DNA of 64,000 bases from CALGLS01 sp047626155 (GCA_047626155.1 JBLHRR010000009.1:11553-75552), one strand, 5' to 3'; shown: positions 35,951 to 45,101, numbered from the stretch's first letter. A program made the numbers and translations. The notes: a model not told the origin generated them from the sequence alone.

Positions 35951-36844
35951 TTAATACCCAAAATGCTTCAAACTCTTCTCATCATCACGCCAGCCATCTT
36001 TCACTTTCACAAACAATTCTAAAAACACCTTCTTATCCAAAAAGTACTCAATGCCTTTCCGAGCTTCCGTACCCAATCGCTTAATAGCAGATCCATCCTT
36101 TCCGATAATAATGGATTTTTGCGTTTTTCTAGCAACATAAATTTCCGCACGGATTTTCACCATTGGTTGACCACTATTCGTTTCCGTTTCCTTAAACGTA
36201 TCCACAATAACTTCACAAGAGTAGGGGATCTCCTGCTTGTATAATTCCAGTATTTTCTCCCGTACGATTTCAGAAACAAAAAAGCGCTCCGACTTATCCG
36301 TCAGTTGATCCTTTGGATAATAAGCCGGCCCTTCCTTTAGCCGTCCCTGAATCAATTTCACCAATGCATCTGTATTGTTACCCTTCAGCGCAGAAATCGG
36401 AATGGTCTCTGTAAACTTCACCCGTTTATTCCAACTGGCAATCAAAGCAAGCACTTCCCCTGGTGTTTTTAATAAGTCAATTTTGTTAATCACTAAAAAC
36501 AAAGGAATGTCAATTTTCTTCAACCGTTCTATGACCTGATCGTCGTCTTCGTATTTTTCCTGAGTATCCGTTACAAAAATCATGATGTCTGCATCCTCAA
36601 AAGTGGAGAAAACAGAACTGTTCATGGCCTCCTGCATTTTGTAAGCCGGCTCCGTAATGAAACCCGGAGTATCCGAAAATACAATCTGAGAATGCTCATC
36701 ATTCACAATCCCGATGATCCGGTGCCGGGTCGTCTGAGGCTTGTTGGTAATGATGGACATCCGCTCGCCAATGAGGGTGTTCATCAAAGTTGATTTCCCT
36801 ACGTTTGGTCGGCCAATGATATTTACGAATCCGGATTTATGCAT
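35951..36844 (-). CDS. era: GTPase Era
   Basis: 297 residues. GTPase motifs: G1 GRPNVGKST (10-18), G3 DTPG (about 58-61), G4 NKID (about 120-123) and the SALKG G5. C-terminal KH domain with IIGKDGSAIKRLG (about 238-250). Era binds the 3' end of 16S rRNA and the 30S precursor and acts as a maturation checkpoint. Length is normal for the family (about 295-300). A TACCTTTG promoter box lies about 61 bases upstream, inside a palindromic repeat. Confidence 0.96.
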   Translation of the reverse strand: MHKSGFVNIIGRPNVGKSTLMNTLIGERMSIITNKPQTTRHRIIGIVNDEHSQIVFSDTPGFITEPAYKMQEAMNSSVFSTFEDADIMIFVTDTQEKYEDDDQVIERLKKIDIPLFLVINKIDLLKTPGEVLALIASWNKRVKFTETIPISALKGNNTDALVKLIQGRLKEGPAYYPKDQLTDKSERFFVSEIVREKILELYKQEIPYSCEVIVDTFKETETNSGQPMVKIRAEIYVARKTQKSIIIGKDGSAIKRLGTEARKGIEYFLDKKVFLELFVKVKDGWRDDEKSLKHFGY

Positions 36845-36887
36845 ATTTCTATTTTTCTGTAGTTTTTAATTATCTTGAGTATGATGA

Positions 36888-36945
36888 CAGATAAGGGCTT
36901 CCCGCAAAGGTAAGGTAGATGCGGAATCAAGGGAACCCTTATCTG
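36888..36945. repeat. AGATAAGGG palindrome (family D-like) upstream of era
   Basis: CAGATAAGGG and CCCTTATCTG flank a core that includes GGTAGATGCGGAATCAAGGG. The arms resemble those at 52113-52193. The era -7 box (36905-36912) lies within it. Confidence 0.6.
36905..36912 (-). promoter_or_regulatory. Bacteroidota -7 box (TACCTTTG) for era
   Basis: CAAAGGTA on the plus strand; 61 bases upstream of the era ATG. Confidence 0.5.
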
Positions 36946-36958
36946 CCCTCTAGTAATT

Positions 36959-37540
36959 TTAACCCAACTGCCGGACCTGATTCTTCAAAATCCCTTCCAC
37001 CAACTCGAAAAGAAGTTTAGGTTTTAAATTGTGCCATGGCAAGCCATTCAGTTCGTTTCCGAAGTTCACATAATATTGCAGTCGTACCTCTTCCATTTCA
37101 TCCTTCACATGATCCAAAGTATTTACAATCGCAATCCAACCATCCTCCTCTTTTACATCATCCCACCACTCCTCATAATAACAATCATCTCCAGCATGAA
37201 AATTCAACACATTTTCCGAAAGGAGAATGAACTTCGAAATCCCTTGATCAATCAAAGCATCAGCCACCTCTCGTTTCAAAAAGTTGATGTCATTGTGCAA
37301 ACAATCATTCCATTCCCCAATCAATTCAAAAATCGCAAAATGTTTATCGTAGTCGACAAACAAGATTTTCATGTATAAGGTGCTGGAGCCAAAATCGTCC
37401 CATTGCGGATGGATGAAGTAGTTATAAATTTTCTGTGAAAAAGAAAATTCATTATACTGCCGGCCATGAAAAGGCGAGCGTTCATCATCTGAAGCCACAT
37501 ATTGACTTCGCCATTTGTAAAAAGGTTCTATATCGTGCAT
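36959..37540 (-). CDS. Hypothetical protein
   Basis: 193 residues, acidic, with many Trp and Tyr residues (WRSQYVAS, HPQWDDFG, YYEEWWDDV, LPWHNLKPK). No signal peptide or membrane helix. Known only as a conserved Bacteroidota hypothetical, to my knowledge. It precedes era in the same direction with a 114-base gap that contains a repeat and a separate era promoter, so cotranscription is uncertain. Confidence 0.7.
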   Translation of the reverse strand: MHDIEPFYKWRSQYVASDDERSPFHGRQYNEFSFSQKIYNYFIHPQWDDFGSSTLYMKILFVDYDKHFAIFELIGEWNDCLHNDINFLKREVADALIDQGISKFILLSENVLNFHAGDDCYYEEWWDDVKEEDGWIAIVNTLDHVKDEMEEVRLQYYVNFGNELNGLPWHNLKPKLLFELVEGILKNQVRQLG

Positions 37541-37564
37541 CTAGGTATCAGCTTAATGTTCCTG

Positions 37565-37572
37565 CAAATGTA
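37565..37572 (-). promoter_or_regulatory. Bacteroidota -7 box (TACATTTG)
   Basis: CAAATGTA on the plus strand; 24 bases upstream of the hypothetical gene start at 37540. It lies next to the family C element at 37578. Confidence 0.55.
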
Positions 37573-37577
37573 AGGTC

Positions 37578-37717
37578 TTCTTTGACAAATGATGTGATTC
37601 CTCAAAAAGATTATTCAAAAGTGGCTCTAGTACAACTAAGTGACTGCTGAAAATATTTTGAAGGACTTATTAAAACGTAGAATCCCCTTGAATGGCGGAC
37701 AGGTTTGTCAAAGAATC
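37578..37717 (+). repeat. TTTGACAAA MITE-like element (family C), copy 2
   Basis: The left end TTCTTTGACAAATGATGTGA and right end TTTGTCAAAGAATC are inverted repeats. It aligns along its length with the element at 15463-15584 read on the minus strand. It lies 99 bases upstream of the NadR-like gene with the same end toward the gene as in the etfA case. No target duplication is evident. Confidence 0.8.
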
Positions 37718-37816
37718 ATATAGTAATAGTTGCTATTAATTTTCGAAAAAAAATGACTAAGTTCGTGCAGCAAATGAGATTGTTTCCTGAGCTATCTTAA
37801 CAGTCTTAATGCTAAA

Positions 37817-38335
37817 ATGTTTCCTATGAGAAAAATTGTTCTAACTGGCCCGGAGTCTTCTGGCAAAACCACCCTCGCAGAAAGCCTGGCTGAGTACTAC
37901 CAAACGCTGTGGGTTCCCGAATATGCCCGCTTCTATATCGAAAACCTCGGTCGACCATACACAGAACTGGACCTCCTAGAAATAGCCAAAGAACAAGTCA
38001 AGCAGGAAGACCACACGGCCGCTCAAATCAGCAATGTCCTCTTCTGTGATACCGATTTGATCACCATTCGAATATGGCAAAAAGAAAAATTCAAAGGTAG
38101 CTTCCGTTGGATAAATCAAGAAATCGAAAATCGGCACTACGATGCTTATTTGCTTTGCGCTCCAGACATCCCTTGGGAACCTGATCCCTTACGAGAAAAT
38201 CCAGATGACCGGGAACGACTATATGCAACCTACGAACAAGAACTAGTGAGGCTAAATAAAAAGGTCCTTAAAGTATCCGGAACCATAGAAGAACGCCTCC
38301 AACAAGCGACCAGTTTTATAGACAGACCGATGTAG
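37817..38335 (+). CDS. NadR-like AAA-family ATPase / nicotinamide riboside kinase
   Basis: 172 residues. P-loop GPESSGKT (11-18), then VPEYARFYIENLGRPY (about 34-49) and LFCDTDLITIRIW (about 73-85), which are hallmarks of the kinase domain of NadR. A C-terminal PWEPDPLRENPDDR lid motif is also present. The domain phosphorylates nicotinamide riboside to NMN. The protein lacks the NMN adenylyltransferase and HTH domains of E. coli NadR, as usual for stand-alone forms. An alternative start is the ATG at 37826. Confidence 0.85.
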   Translation: MFPMRKIVLTGPESSGKTTLAESLAEYYQTLWVPEYARFYIENLGRPYTELDLLEIAKEQVKQEDHTAAQISNVLFCDTDLITIRIWQKEKFKGSFRWINQEIENRHYDAYLLCAPDIPWEPDPLRENPDDRERLYATYEQELVRLNKKVLKVSGTIEERLQQATSFIDRPM

Positions 38336-38403
38336 GATTTGAAAGATCTCACAGATCTAGTAAATCTCGGGAACCATAAGCTTACATTTAAAACTCATCC
38401 ATC

Positions 38404-40266
38404 ATGCAAAACAACATCCGTAAACTACTATTCTTAGCGCTACTACTAACAACAAGCTTACAAGCGCAACAAAAAGTCCTCGTCATAGGAATAGATGGAG
38501 CCCGACCTGATGCGCTGCAATTGGCCAATACGCCAAACATCGACAACCTCATCGCCGACGGAATCTACAGCCCTCATGCCCTCAACGATGACATCACCAT
38601 CAGCGGTCCCGGTTGGTCGGCTATCCTCTGCGGGGTTTGGTCGGATAAGCATTTGGTAACAGGGAATGATTTTTCCAACAATAATTACACGGAATACCCA
38701 ATGATCTTTAAATACATCGAAGAAGAGAACCCAGATTTACATACGGTTTCCTTCGTTCACTGGGATCCCATTAATGATAATATCGTTCAGGATCATGCAG
38801 ATTTTAAACTGAACCTGGGGACTGATCTCGAAGTAGCTACTCAAGCCGCTAGCTATATGACGAGTAATGATCCGGACATTTTCTTTCTCCATTTTGATGA
38901 TGTCGATCATGCCGGGCACGGCTCTGGTTTTACACCAAACAATCCAGCTTATATCGAAGCAATTGAGGAGATTGATGTCAATATAGGAATCGTACTAGAT
39001 GCGCTGATAGGAAGACCAAATTATGCGGAAGAAGATTGGCTCATTCTTCTCACGCCAGATCACGGCGGACTTGGCTTTTCTCACGGGGGTACCAGTCAAG
39101 AAGAACAGGAAGTGTTTTTTATTGCTAGTGGCGCTTCGGTCGCACCTTCTGTGGTTTTGAGGGACAGTATGTTAATTGCAGATAACCCCACAAATTGTCT
39201 TGGTGATACAGTAGAATTACAGTTCAATGGAAATGGAAACCATGTTGAAGTAAGCCCAAATCCAATCTTCGATTTCGGTGCAGATCAGGACTTTACTATT
39301 GAATGTCGTGTTCGAACAACGCTTGCCGCAGATGTTGCCATAGTTGGAAATAAAGACTGGGACTCTGGCGGAAATCCAGGTTTCATTTTTTCTTTCCGTT
39401 ATGCCTCTGGGCCAGAATGGAAGGTAAATATCGGGGATGGTTCGAACAGAGCAGATATAAATACGGGCGGCTCAATAGCAGATAACAATTGGCACACGTT
39501 GACGGTCAGTTTTGACAGAGATGGGGAAATGAAAATGTATGAAGACGGCGTTTTTTTAACGTCAGCTGATATTTCTAATGTCGGTGATATTAATACGAAT
39601 GAAGGATTGTTCTTCGGCGCAGACATTGATGGTGACTATGCTTACCAGGGAGCAATAGCAGAAGTTCGAGTCTGGAATACTATTGTTGGGGATCAGGAGG
39701 TTTCCGATTGGGCTTGCACTGCCGTAAATAATACGCATCCAAATTGGGACGATCTTTTAGGCTATTGGAAAATGAATGAAGGAGCTGTGGCTACAGCTGT
39801 CCTTGATGAAATAAACAATAACAATGGCCTGATCAATGGAGCCATTTGGAATGATTACGATTCTATTGTGGTCTATGATTATACCAATACCCCAAGACTT
39901 CCAGATGTGGCGGTGACGGCTTTGACTCACCTATGCGTCCCGATTGATGATAATTGGAATTTAGATGGAAATAGCTGGGTGGCGGAATGTATGCCGACTA
40001 GCTTGAAGCCAAATTTGCAAAATACTAAGTTTAATTTCAATCTATCTCCAAATCCTGTAAAAGAATTGTTGACTGTTAGTATCGAAAACTATTTTTCAGA
40101 AGAAATCCATCTGATTATTTATGATGTAAATGGAAAGTTAATTACGGAAGTTTTGATGGATGAGCAGGAAGAAGTATTAGATGTTTCTGAATTTGGAAAT
40201 GGTCTTTACTGGCTTTCAGTTGAAGTGGATGGAGAAGCGGTATCGAAGAGATGGATTAAGTTGTAA
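38404..40266 (+). CDS. Secreted phosphodiesterase/alkaline-phosphatase-family protein with LamG and T9SS domains
   Basis: 620 residues. Signal peptide 1-21 (LLFLALLLTTSLQA|Q). Residues 24-255 are a nucleotide pyrophosphatase/phosphodiesterase domain: Asp31 in IGIDGARPDAL, a likely nucleophile Ser72 in GPGWSAILCG, DDVDHAGHG and TPDHGG metal sites. Residues about 268-440 are a LamG/concanavalin-like domain (VELQFNGNGNHVEV, DNNWHTLTVSFD, YQGAIAEVRVWN). The C-terminus is a type IX sorting domain starting at LSPNPVKELLTVSI. It probably cleaves phosphodiesters or phosphomonoesters outside the cell. Confidence 0.88.
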   Translation: MQNNIRKLLFLALLLTTSLQAQQKVLVIGIDGARPDALQLANTPNIDNLIADGIYSPHALNDDITISGPGWSAILCGVWSDKHLVTGNDFSNNNYTEYPMIFKYIEEENPDLHTVSFVHWDPINDNIVQDHADFKLNLGTDLEVATQAASYMTSNDPDIFFLHFDDVDHAGHGSGFTPNNPAYIEAIEEIDVNIGIVLDALIGRPNYAEEDWLILLTPDHGGLGFSHGGTSQEEQEVFFIASGASVAPSVVLRDSMLIADNPTNCLGDTVELQFNGNGNHVEVSPNPIFDFGADQDFTIECRVRTTLAADVAIVGNKDWDSGGNPGFIFSFRYASGPEWKVNIGDGSNRADINTGGSIADNNWHTLTVSFDRDGEMKMYEDGVFLTSADISNVGDINTNEGLFFGADIDGDYAYQGAIAEVRVWNTIVGDQEVSDWACTAVNNTHPNWDDLLGYWKMNEGAVATAVLDEINNNNGLINGAIWNDYDSIVVYDYTNTPRLPDVAVTALTHLCVPIDDNWNLDGNSWVAECMPTSLKPNLQNTKFNFNLSPNPVKELLTVSIENYFSEEIHLIIYDVNGKLITEVLMDEQEEVLDVSEFGNGLYWLSVEVDGEAVSKRWIKL

Positions 40267-40332
40267 CAATAATTTTACATTTGCTATTGAGCGAAAAAAT
40301 ACGTTAGAAATGACGTTTGGGCAAGCGTATAA

Positions 40333-40365
40333 ACGTTTAGTAAACCTTCAAGGTTTACTAAACGT
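40333..40365. repeat. 33-bp palindrome, ACGTTT...AAACGT family, copy 2
   Basis: ACGTTTAGTAAACCTT, a single C, and AAGGTTTACTAAACGT form a perfect 16-bp inverted repeat. Length and ends match the palindrome at 10827-10859. Confidence 0.8.
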
Positions 40366-40377
40366 ACCCACTAACCA

Positions 40378-40467
40378 TCTCAGTTAGCTTCGCTCAGACG
40401 CATTAAAAGGCGCGTTCGAGGGAGGCCAACTGCCAACTGCCAAAAGCAGGGAATTTGTCACGCACTC
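40378..40467. repeat. Partial family B/E element
   Basis: The right end AGGGAATTTGTCACGCACTC equals the family B end, and the interior CCAACTGCCAACTGCCAAAA resembles the intact element at 33219-33308. The matching left end GAGTGCGTGAC is missing, so this copy is decayed or recombined. Confidence 0.65.
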
Positions 40468-40485
40468 ATATCAAAATTAACTTCC

Positions 40486-41115
40486 ATGTGGATACCAGAT
40501 TACTACAAAATAGAAGACAAACAAATCATCACCGACTTCATCAAATCCGTCAGCCTCGGCACGTTAGTCAGTCAAGATATTGACTACCCCATGGCAACAC
40601 ACACCCCCATGGAAATTGAAGAAACGGAGAATGGAACTCAAATGCTACGCGGTCACATTGCCAAGGTAAATCCCCATAGTCAATTGTTTAAAGGAGAATC
40701 AAAAGTATTAGCGATTTTTCATTCCCCGGCTTCGCATTATATTTCTTCTTCCTGGTATGAAAAGCCCAATGCACCCACTTGGAATTATATGAGTGTTCAC
40801 GTCTACGGAAAGTTGAAAATTCTGGATGAAACAGAGACCTGGGACGCCGTTGCTCGGCTTACCGATCGACATGAGCAGATTAGTGAGCGCCCGATATCTT
40901 TAGAGACATTGCCTAAAAGTGTTCAGCGAATGCTAAAGGGCGTAACTGGTTTTGAAATAGAGATAGAAAAAGTAGAAGCGGCTTTTAAATTAAGTCAGAA
41001 TCGGAATGACAAAGACTATAAGAATATTATAGCCGAATTGAAAAAGGTAGGATCAACGGGAGCGAATTTGATGGTGCGCGCCCTGGAAGAACGACTTGGG
41101 CGAGAGGGGGAATAG
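40486..41115 (+). CDS. PaiB-family FMN-binding protein
   Basis: 209 residues. The N-terminus MWIPDYYKIEDKQIITDFI, HTPMEIEE, LRGHIAKVNPHSQLF, FHSPASHYISSSWY and APTWNYMSVHVYG are the standard blocks of the PaiB/FMN-binding split-barrel family (negative regulator or flavin reductase-like). In Bacillus, PaiB affects sporulation and protease genes, but the molecular function is not established. Residues about 150-205 are a helical tail. Single gene. Confidence 0.88.
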   Translation: MWIPDYYKIEDKQIITDFIKSVSLGTLVSQDIDYPMATHTPMEIEETENGTQMLRGHIAKVNPHSQLFKGESKVLAIFHSPASHYISSSWYEKPNAPTWNYMSVHVYGKLKILDETETWDAVARLTDRHEQISERPISLETLPKSVQRMLKGVTGFEIEIEKVEAAFKLSQNRNDKDYKNIIAELKKVGSTGANLMVRALEERLGREGE

Positions 41116-41217
41116 GAAGGTCTTATTTGGTTGTCAAACGCTAATAGCCTTTATTTTAAATAGAATGGTACGGCCGGTCGAAAACCGAATAATCTTTAAT
41201 AGTTTACTAGGAATTGT

Positions 41218-41225
41218 TATTTTTG
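41218..41225 (+). promoter_or_regulatory. Bacteroidota -7 box (TATTTTTG)
   Basis: Located 43 bases upstream of the helicase ATG and fits TAnnTTTG. Confidence 0.5.
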
Positions 41226-41268
41226 CCTCTTAATATTACACGAAAACGAAGGACACCAAAACACTAAC

Positions 41269-44200
41269 ATGCCAATCAAAATAATATCTGCCGGAGCCGG
41301 TTCCGGAAAAACATACCGCCTCACTGAAGAAATGGTCGCCTTGCTCGAAGATGAAAAAAGTGGTGTCCGCGCCAATGGCATTATTGCTACTACTTTTACC
41401 AACAAGGCAGCCGCCGAACTCCAAGAGCGCGTCCGCGTCCGACTCCTCGAAAAAGGGATGGCCGAAAAAGCCAACGAACTTACCAACGCACTTATCGGCA
41501 CCGTACACGGACTTGGGGTAAAGCTCCTCAAACGTTTCGCCTTCGAAGCCGGGGTTTCTCCTGAAGTAGATATCATCGCTGATGAAGACCAACAGGTTTT
41601 GTTCAATAAATCATTGGCAGCCATTCTTACAGAGGAACGGATCATTGCCATTCAGCAAAGTAGCGAACGATTGGGGATGACCGCCGAAGAAGCTGATCAA
41701 TGGCGTAAGTTGGTAAAAGATCTTACCGATGTCGCTCGTTCCAATGATTTTTCTATTCCTGTTTTAGAAAAATCTAAGAAATTATCCTACGAATCTTTCC
41801 TTCCCCTGTTGGGGGAACCATCGGTCAATTCTCCTGAGTTTTTCAATGAGCGTTTATTGAAATTGCTCACTGATGCGGTCACGGCGCTAGAGAACAACAC
41901 CGATGAGACGAAGGTTACCTTAAAGGGAAAAAACGATTTGAAAAATCAACTCAATAATCTCCAGCTTCGAGGCGAATTGAACTGGCAGGATTGGGTGCGA
42001 ATTGGTAAAGTAAAAGTAGGAGCGAAAAGTAGAGAGGCTGTTGAAGAACTTAAAGAGTTTGCGGAAACGCACGATGAACATCCAAAGTTTCACGCGGATA
42101 TTCAGGACTTCATCAATCAGATATTCGATATTGCCATCTTGGCTTTGGAAGAGTACGACCGTTACAAAAAGCAAAGAGGCTTGATTGATTATGTGGATAT
42201 GGAAACCTTGGTAAAACGATTGTTGGATAATTCGGAAGTTCGGGAAGTATTGCATGAGGAGATAGACCTTTTAATGGTGGATGAATTTCAAGATACTAGT
42301 CCAATACAGCTGGACATATTTTTGAAGCTCTCCCAAATTGTACCGCATTCCATCTGGGTAGGTGACCCTAAACAAAGCATTTACGGATTTCGAGGAGCGG
42401 ACCCCAAGCTAATGCAGGAAATTATAAACGAGAACGGAATCAAGAAAGAAAATATACTGGAGCATTCCTGGCGCTCTCGGGAGGATGTTGTGAACCTGAC
42501 CAATGCCTTATTCGTAAAAGCCTTTCCGGAATTACCAAAAGAACGGGTTATGCTTCGTGCAAAACGTACCAAAGCAGCTAATCCGAATGATGAAAAATTC
42601 AAACAAGAACCCCTCGAAATGCAGGAAGCCATACAACATTGGCATTTTGAGTTTGGGGAAGGCCGGATGCCTGGAAAACCCTGGATGGAAAACTGTTTGG
42701 CAAACAGCATTCAGTCGCTATTACTAGAAAGAGGCGTTCCCGTTTTGCCGAAAGGCGCTTCCAAATCCCGTCCCATTATACCGGGCGATATTGCCGTCTT
42801 ATGCCGATCGAATAAAGCTTGTCAGGATATCGCAGATGCCTTACACCGAACAGGTTTGAAAGCAGCAATTGCCAGAATGGGTTTGTTGAATACCGCTGAA
42901 TCTAAACTGATACTGGCTTGTTTGAAATTTATTTTACATTCTTCTGACTCTCTTTCCATTGCTGAAATACTATTGTTGGCAGCCAATATGCGCACAGAAG
43001 AAATCATTGAAGATCGGCTTGAATATTTGAAAGAAGTGGGTGAGTTGCCTTCGTGGGAAGAAAAGTGGGCGGAAGGGAATGGCTACATCGAACGCTTGAA
43101 TAGTTTGAGAGAGGAAGCCCGTGATTTATCTGGTGCGGAGATCTTGGATCTATTACTCGAAGAGCTCAATCTTCGGCGCATTATCGCCACTTGGGGAAAG
43201 ACTGACCTGCGGATGGCCAACGTTGATATGCTTCGTCATTATGCTTTGAAATATGAATCGGCTTGCAACCGATTGCACATTGCAGCCTCTCTCGGAGGAT
43301 TCTTGTTATGGCTAAGTGACTTGGAAGGAAAAGGCCTCGATCAGCAAGGCTCCGGAGAAGGATCTGATGCGGTAAACGTATTGACCTATCATAAAAGTAA
43401 AGGCCTTGAATGGCCTGCCGTTATCTGTTACGATTTAGAAGGTACCTTGCGGGAAAATACCTACGGATTGAAGATCGTACCAGAGTCTGACGAAATAGAT
43501 CTTCGTAACTTACTGGGCAATCGTTGGGTTCGTTTTTGGATTAATCCTTACGGAAAACAAAGTCGTAATACTCGCCTCGAACAACGGATGCAACAGAGTG
43601 AAGCATTTGCGGAAGCTAAAACGGAAGCATTAGCAGAGGAAGCTCGTTTGTTATATGTTGGTATTACCCGTGCCCGTGATTACCTCATTTTCCCTACCCG
43701 TGAAAAATCAACCAACTGGCTCAACCGGGTATGGCATGCTGGACAGGAAGATCATCCAACCATAGATAAAGATGATGCGGAAACGCCTTGGGAATGGGAA
43801 GGTAAAATCATTACGAAAGCTACTGACGTCAACGCTTTTGAAAGAGATTTTGGCCATACCGAATTGGAGGAAGAAAAGGTGACTTATCTGGAAGAACGGA
43901 AAGGAACTATTTTTTACCAACCTTATTATATTGATCTAAAAAAAGAAAACTCTAACAATACAGCTACTTACGGCAGCCCTGTTCCGTTTGCGACGGTTCC
44001 TATCGTTGAAGAGGAGGAACAAATAGCTACGGCCAAACTACTTCAGGCGATGCTGATGGGAGATCATCCGGAGCTTGAATCAAGTTACCGCGAAAGTATG
44101 GCGGAATCTGTTCTAGATCGTTTCTCTATGGAACAATCTATTCCAACAAAGACATTACAAGATTATTCAAAAGCATTTTATGATAAAATAAAAGCGAATT

Positions 44201-44472
44201 GGGCGCCTACAAAAATTATTAAACATTATCCCATTCGATATAGAGAAGAGGGGAGGAGGTTGGAAACGGTACTTGATATGGTGTTGGAGACTAAATCTGG
44301 TTTGGTATTGATCCATTTGGATGGTAGTAGCGGAAAACAGAAAAGTAAGTCTACCAAAGAGGCGGTGGCCATATTGCAATACGCAAAAAGCGCAGTTGCC
44401 CAAGATTATGGGCAGATGGTAACGGAGGCTTTGGTTGGTTTTACTATGTTGGGGGAGTTTCGTGGGATTTAG
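41269..44472 (+). CDS. RecB/AddA-like UvrD superfamily DNA helicase
   Basis: 1067 residues. SF1A helicase motifs: Walker A SAGAGSGKT (7-15), motif II VDEFQDTSP (about 336-344), motif III VGDPKQSIYGFRG (about 364-376), motif IV HSWRS, motif V TYHKSKGLEW (about 704-713) and motif VI YVGITRARD (about 795-803). The C-terminal 150 residues look like a degenerate PD-(D/E)XK nuclease: VLDMVLET...LVLIHLDGS has no lysine in the usual D-x-K position. It resembles the RecB/AddA subunit of double-strand-break repair complexes, but no AddB/RecC partner is nearby. Confidence 0.85.
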   Translation: MPIKIISAGAGSGKTYRLTEEMVALLEDEKSGVRANGIIATTFTNKAAAELQERVRVRLLEKGMAEKANELTNALIGTVHGLGVKLLKRFAFEAGVSPEVDIIADEDQQVLFNKSLAAILTEERIIAIQQSSERLGMTAEEADQWRKLVKDLTDVARSNDFSIPVLEKSKKLSYESFLPLLGEPSVNSPEFFNERLLKLLTDAVTALENNTDETKVTLKGKNDLKNQLNNLQLRGELNWQDWVRIGKVKVGAKSREAVEELKEFAETHDEHPKFHADIQDFINQIFDIAILALEEYDRYKKQRGLIDYVDMETLVKRLLDNSEVREVLHEEIDLLMVDEFQDTSPIQLDIFLKLSQIVPHSIWVGDPKQSIYGFRGADPKLMQEIINENGIKKENILEHSWRSREDVVNLTNALFVKAFPELPKERVMLRAKRTKAANPNDEKFKQEPLEMQEAIQHWHFEFGEGRMPGKPWMENCLANSIQSLLLERGVPVLPKGASKSRPIIPGDIAVLCRSNKACQDIADALHRTGLKAAIARMGLLNTAESKLILACLKFILHSSDSLSIAEILLLAANMRTEEIIEDRLEYLKEVGELPSWEEKWAEGNGYIERLNSLREEARDLSGAEILDLLLEELNLRRIIATWGKTDLRMANVDMLRHYALKYESACNRLHIAASLGGFLLWLSDLEGKGLDQQGSGEGSDAVNVLTYHKSKGLEWPAVICYDLEGTLRENTYGLKIVPESDEIDLRNLLGNRWVRFWINPYGKQSRNTRLEQRMQQSEAFAEAKTEALAEEARLLYVGITRARDYLIFPTREKSTNWLNRVWHAGQEDHPTIDKDDAETPWEWEGKIITKATDVNAFERDFGHTELEEEKVTYLEERKGTIFYQPYYIDLKKENSNNTATYGSPVPFATVPIVEEEEQIATAKLLQAMLMGDHPELESSYRESMAESVLDRFSMEQSIPTKTLQDYSKAFYDKIKANWAPTKIIKHYPIRYREEGRRLETVLDMVLETKSGLVLIHLDGSSGKQKSKSTKEAVAILQYAKSAVAQDYGQMVTEALVGFTMLGEFRGI

Positions 44473-44485
44473 TCAACAAAAAAAA

Positions 44486-44508
44486 AGACCTCGCCAAAGG
44501 CAAGGTCT
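44486..44508 (-). terminator. Rho-independent terminator on the minus strand
   Basis: AGACCTCGCC / GGCAAGGTCT stem with a 3-base loop, preceded on the plus strand by A9, which is a T9 tract on the minus strand. It would end a minus-strand transcript from the small gene at 44957, not the plus-strand helicase gene. Confidence 0.6.
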
Positions 44509-44744
44509 AAGCGACATAAGGTCTTCAAATGCGTTTGTTTCTGTAGCAGTTACCTGATACTAAAAACAGTTTTTTGGCTTTTAATGTTTTACCGGCTATC
44601 GGTGGCATGGGATTGATAGTTTGCTGTTGTCATGGGGGAATCCAATGGTTGTCAGCTTTTTGTTTTGCCTTTTAGCCTAGTCTGCCTTCGCTGTTTAAAA
44701 AGTAGTAAATTCTAAATAACACTGCAATTGAAGTGTTAGGAATA

Positions 44745-44957
44745 TCAAATAGCAACTGCTGTTGCTTGAGGTACTGTTGTTTCGTTAAGCGTGTTAACAA
44801 CAGCGTCTCTCCTCTCTGCTCTATTATCTTCTAATAAAAAATCAGCAGCGAATTCGCCATCGTTTTCTGCGATAGAAGGGGTAATAGGTTCCGACAATAC
44901 AATAAGTGAAAAAGTTACAATGGTTAATGCCATTGACACGAGTAGAAAAAGCTCCAT
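44745..44957 (-). CDS. Putative small single-pass membrane protein
   Basis: 70 residues from the ATG at 44957: a hydrophobic N-terminal helix (ELFLLVSMALTIVTFSLIVL, 2-21) followed by an acidic, Asn/Glu-rich soluble tail. Support is indirect: a TATATTTG box at 45102-45109 upstream and a minus-strand terminator at 44486-44508 downstream frame it as a transcription unit. The frame is open farther upstream to 45104, but a start there would precede the likely transcript start. No relatives recognised. Confidence 0.4.
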   Translation of the reverse strand: MELFLLVSMALTIVTFSLIVLSEPITPSIAENDGEFAADFLLEDNRAERRDAVVNTLNETTVPQATAVAI

Positions 44958-45101
44958 AGTGTGTGGTGGTTTTAAAGTGTTTCTAAATGTGAATTCTTGG
45001 CTTTCTATTATTATTATTTGGGAGTATGCCAAAGGCATACTTTTTCCGGAATGGAAAATATGTTTGGTAGGTTTCACACGTATCATGGCTGTCTTGAGTA
45101 A

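Noticed and set aside
45023..45045. Hairpin AGTATGCC/GGCATACT followed by TTTTT on the plus strand
   Set aside because: It looks like a plus-strand terminator, but no plus-strand gene ends nearby. It is more likely part of the minus-strand leader or chance.
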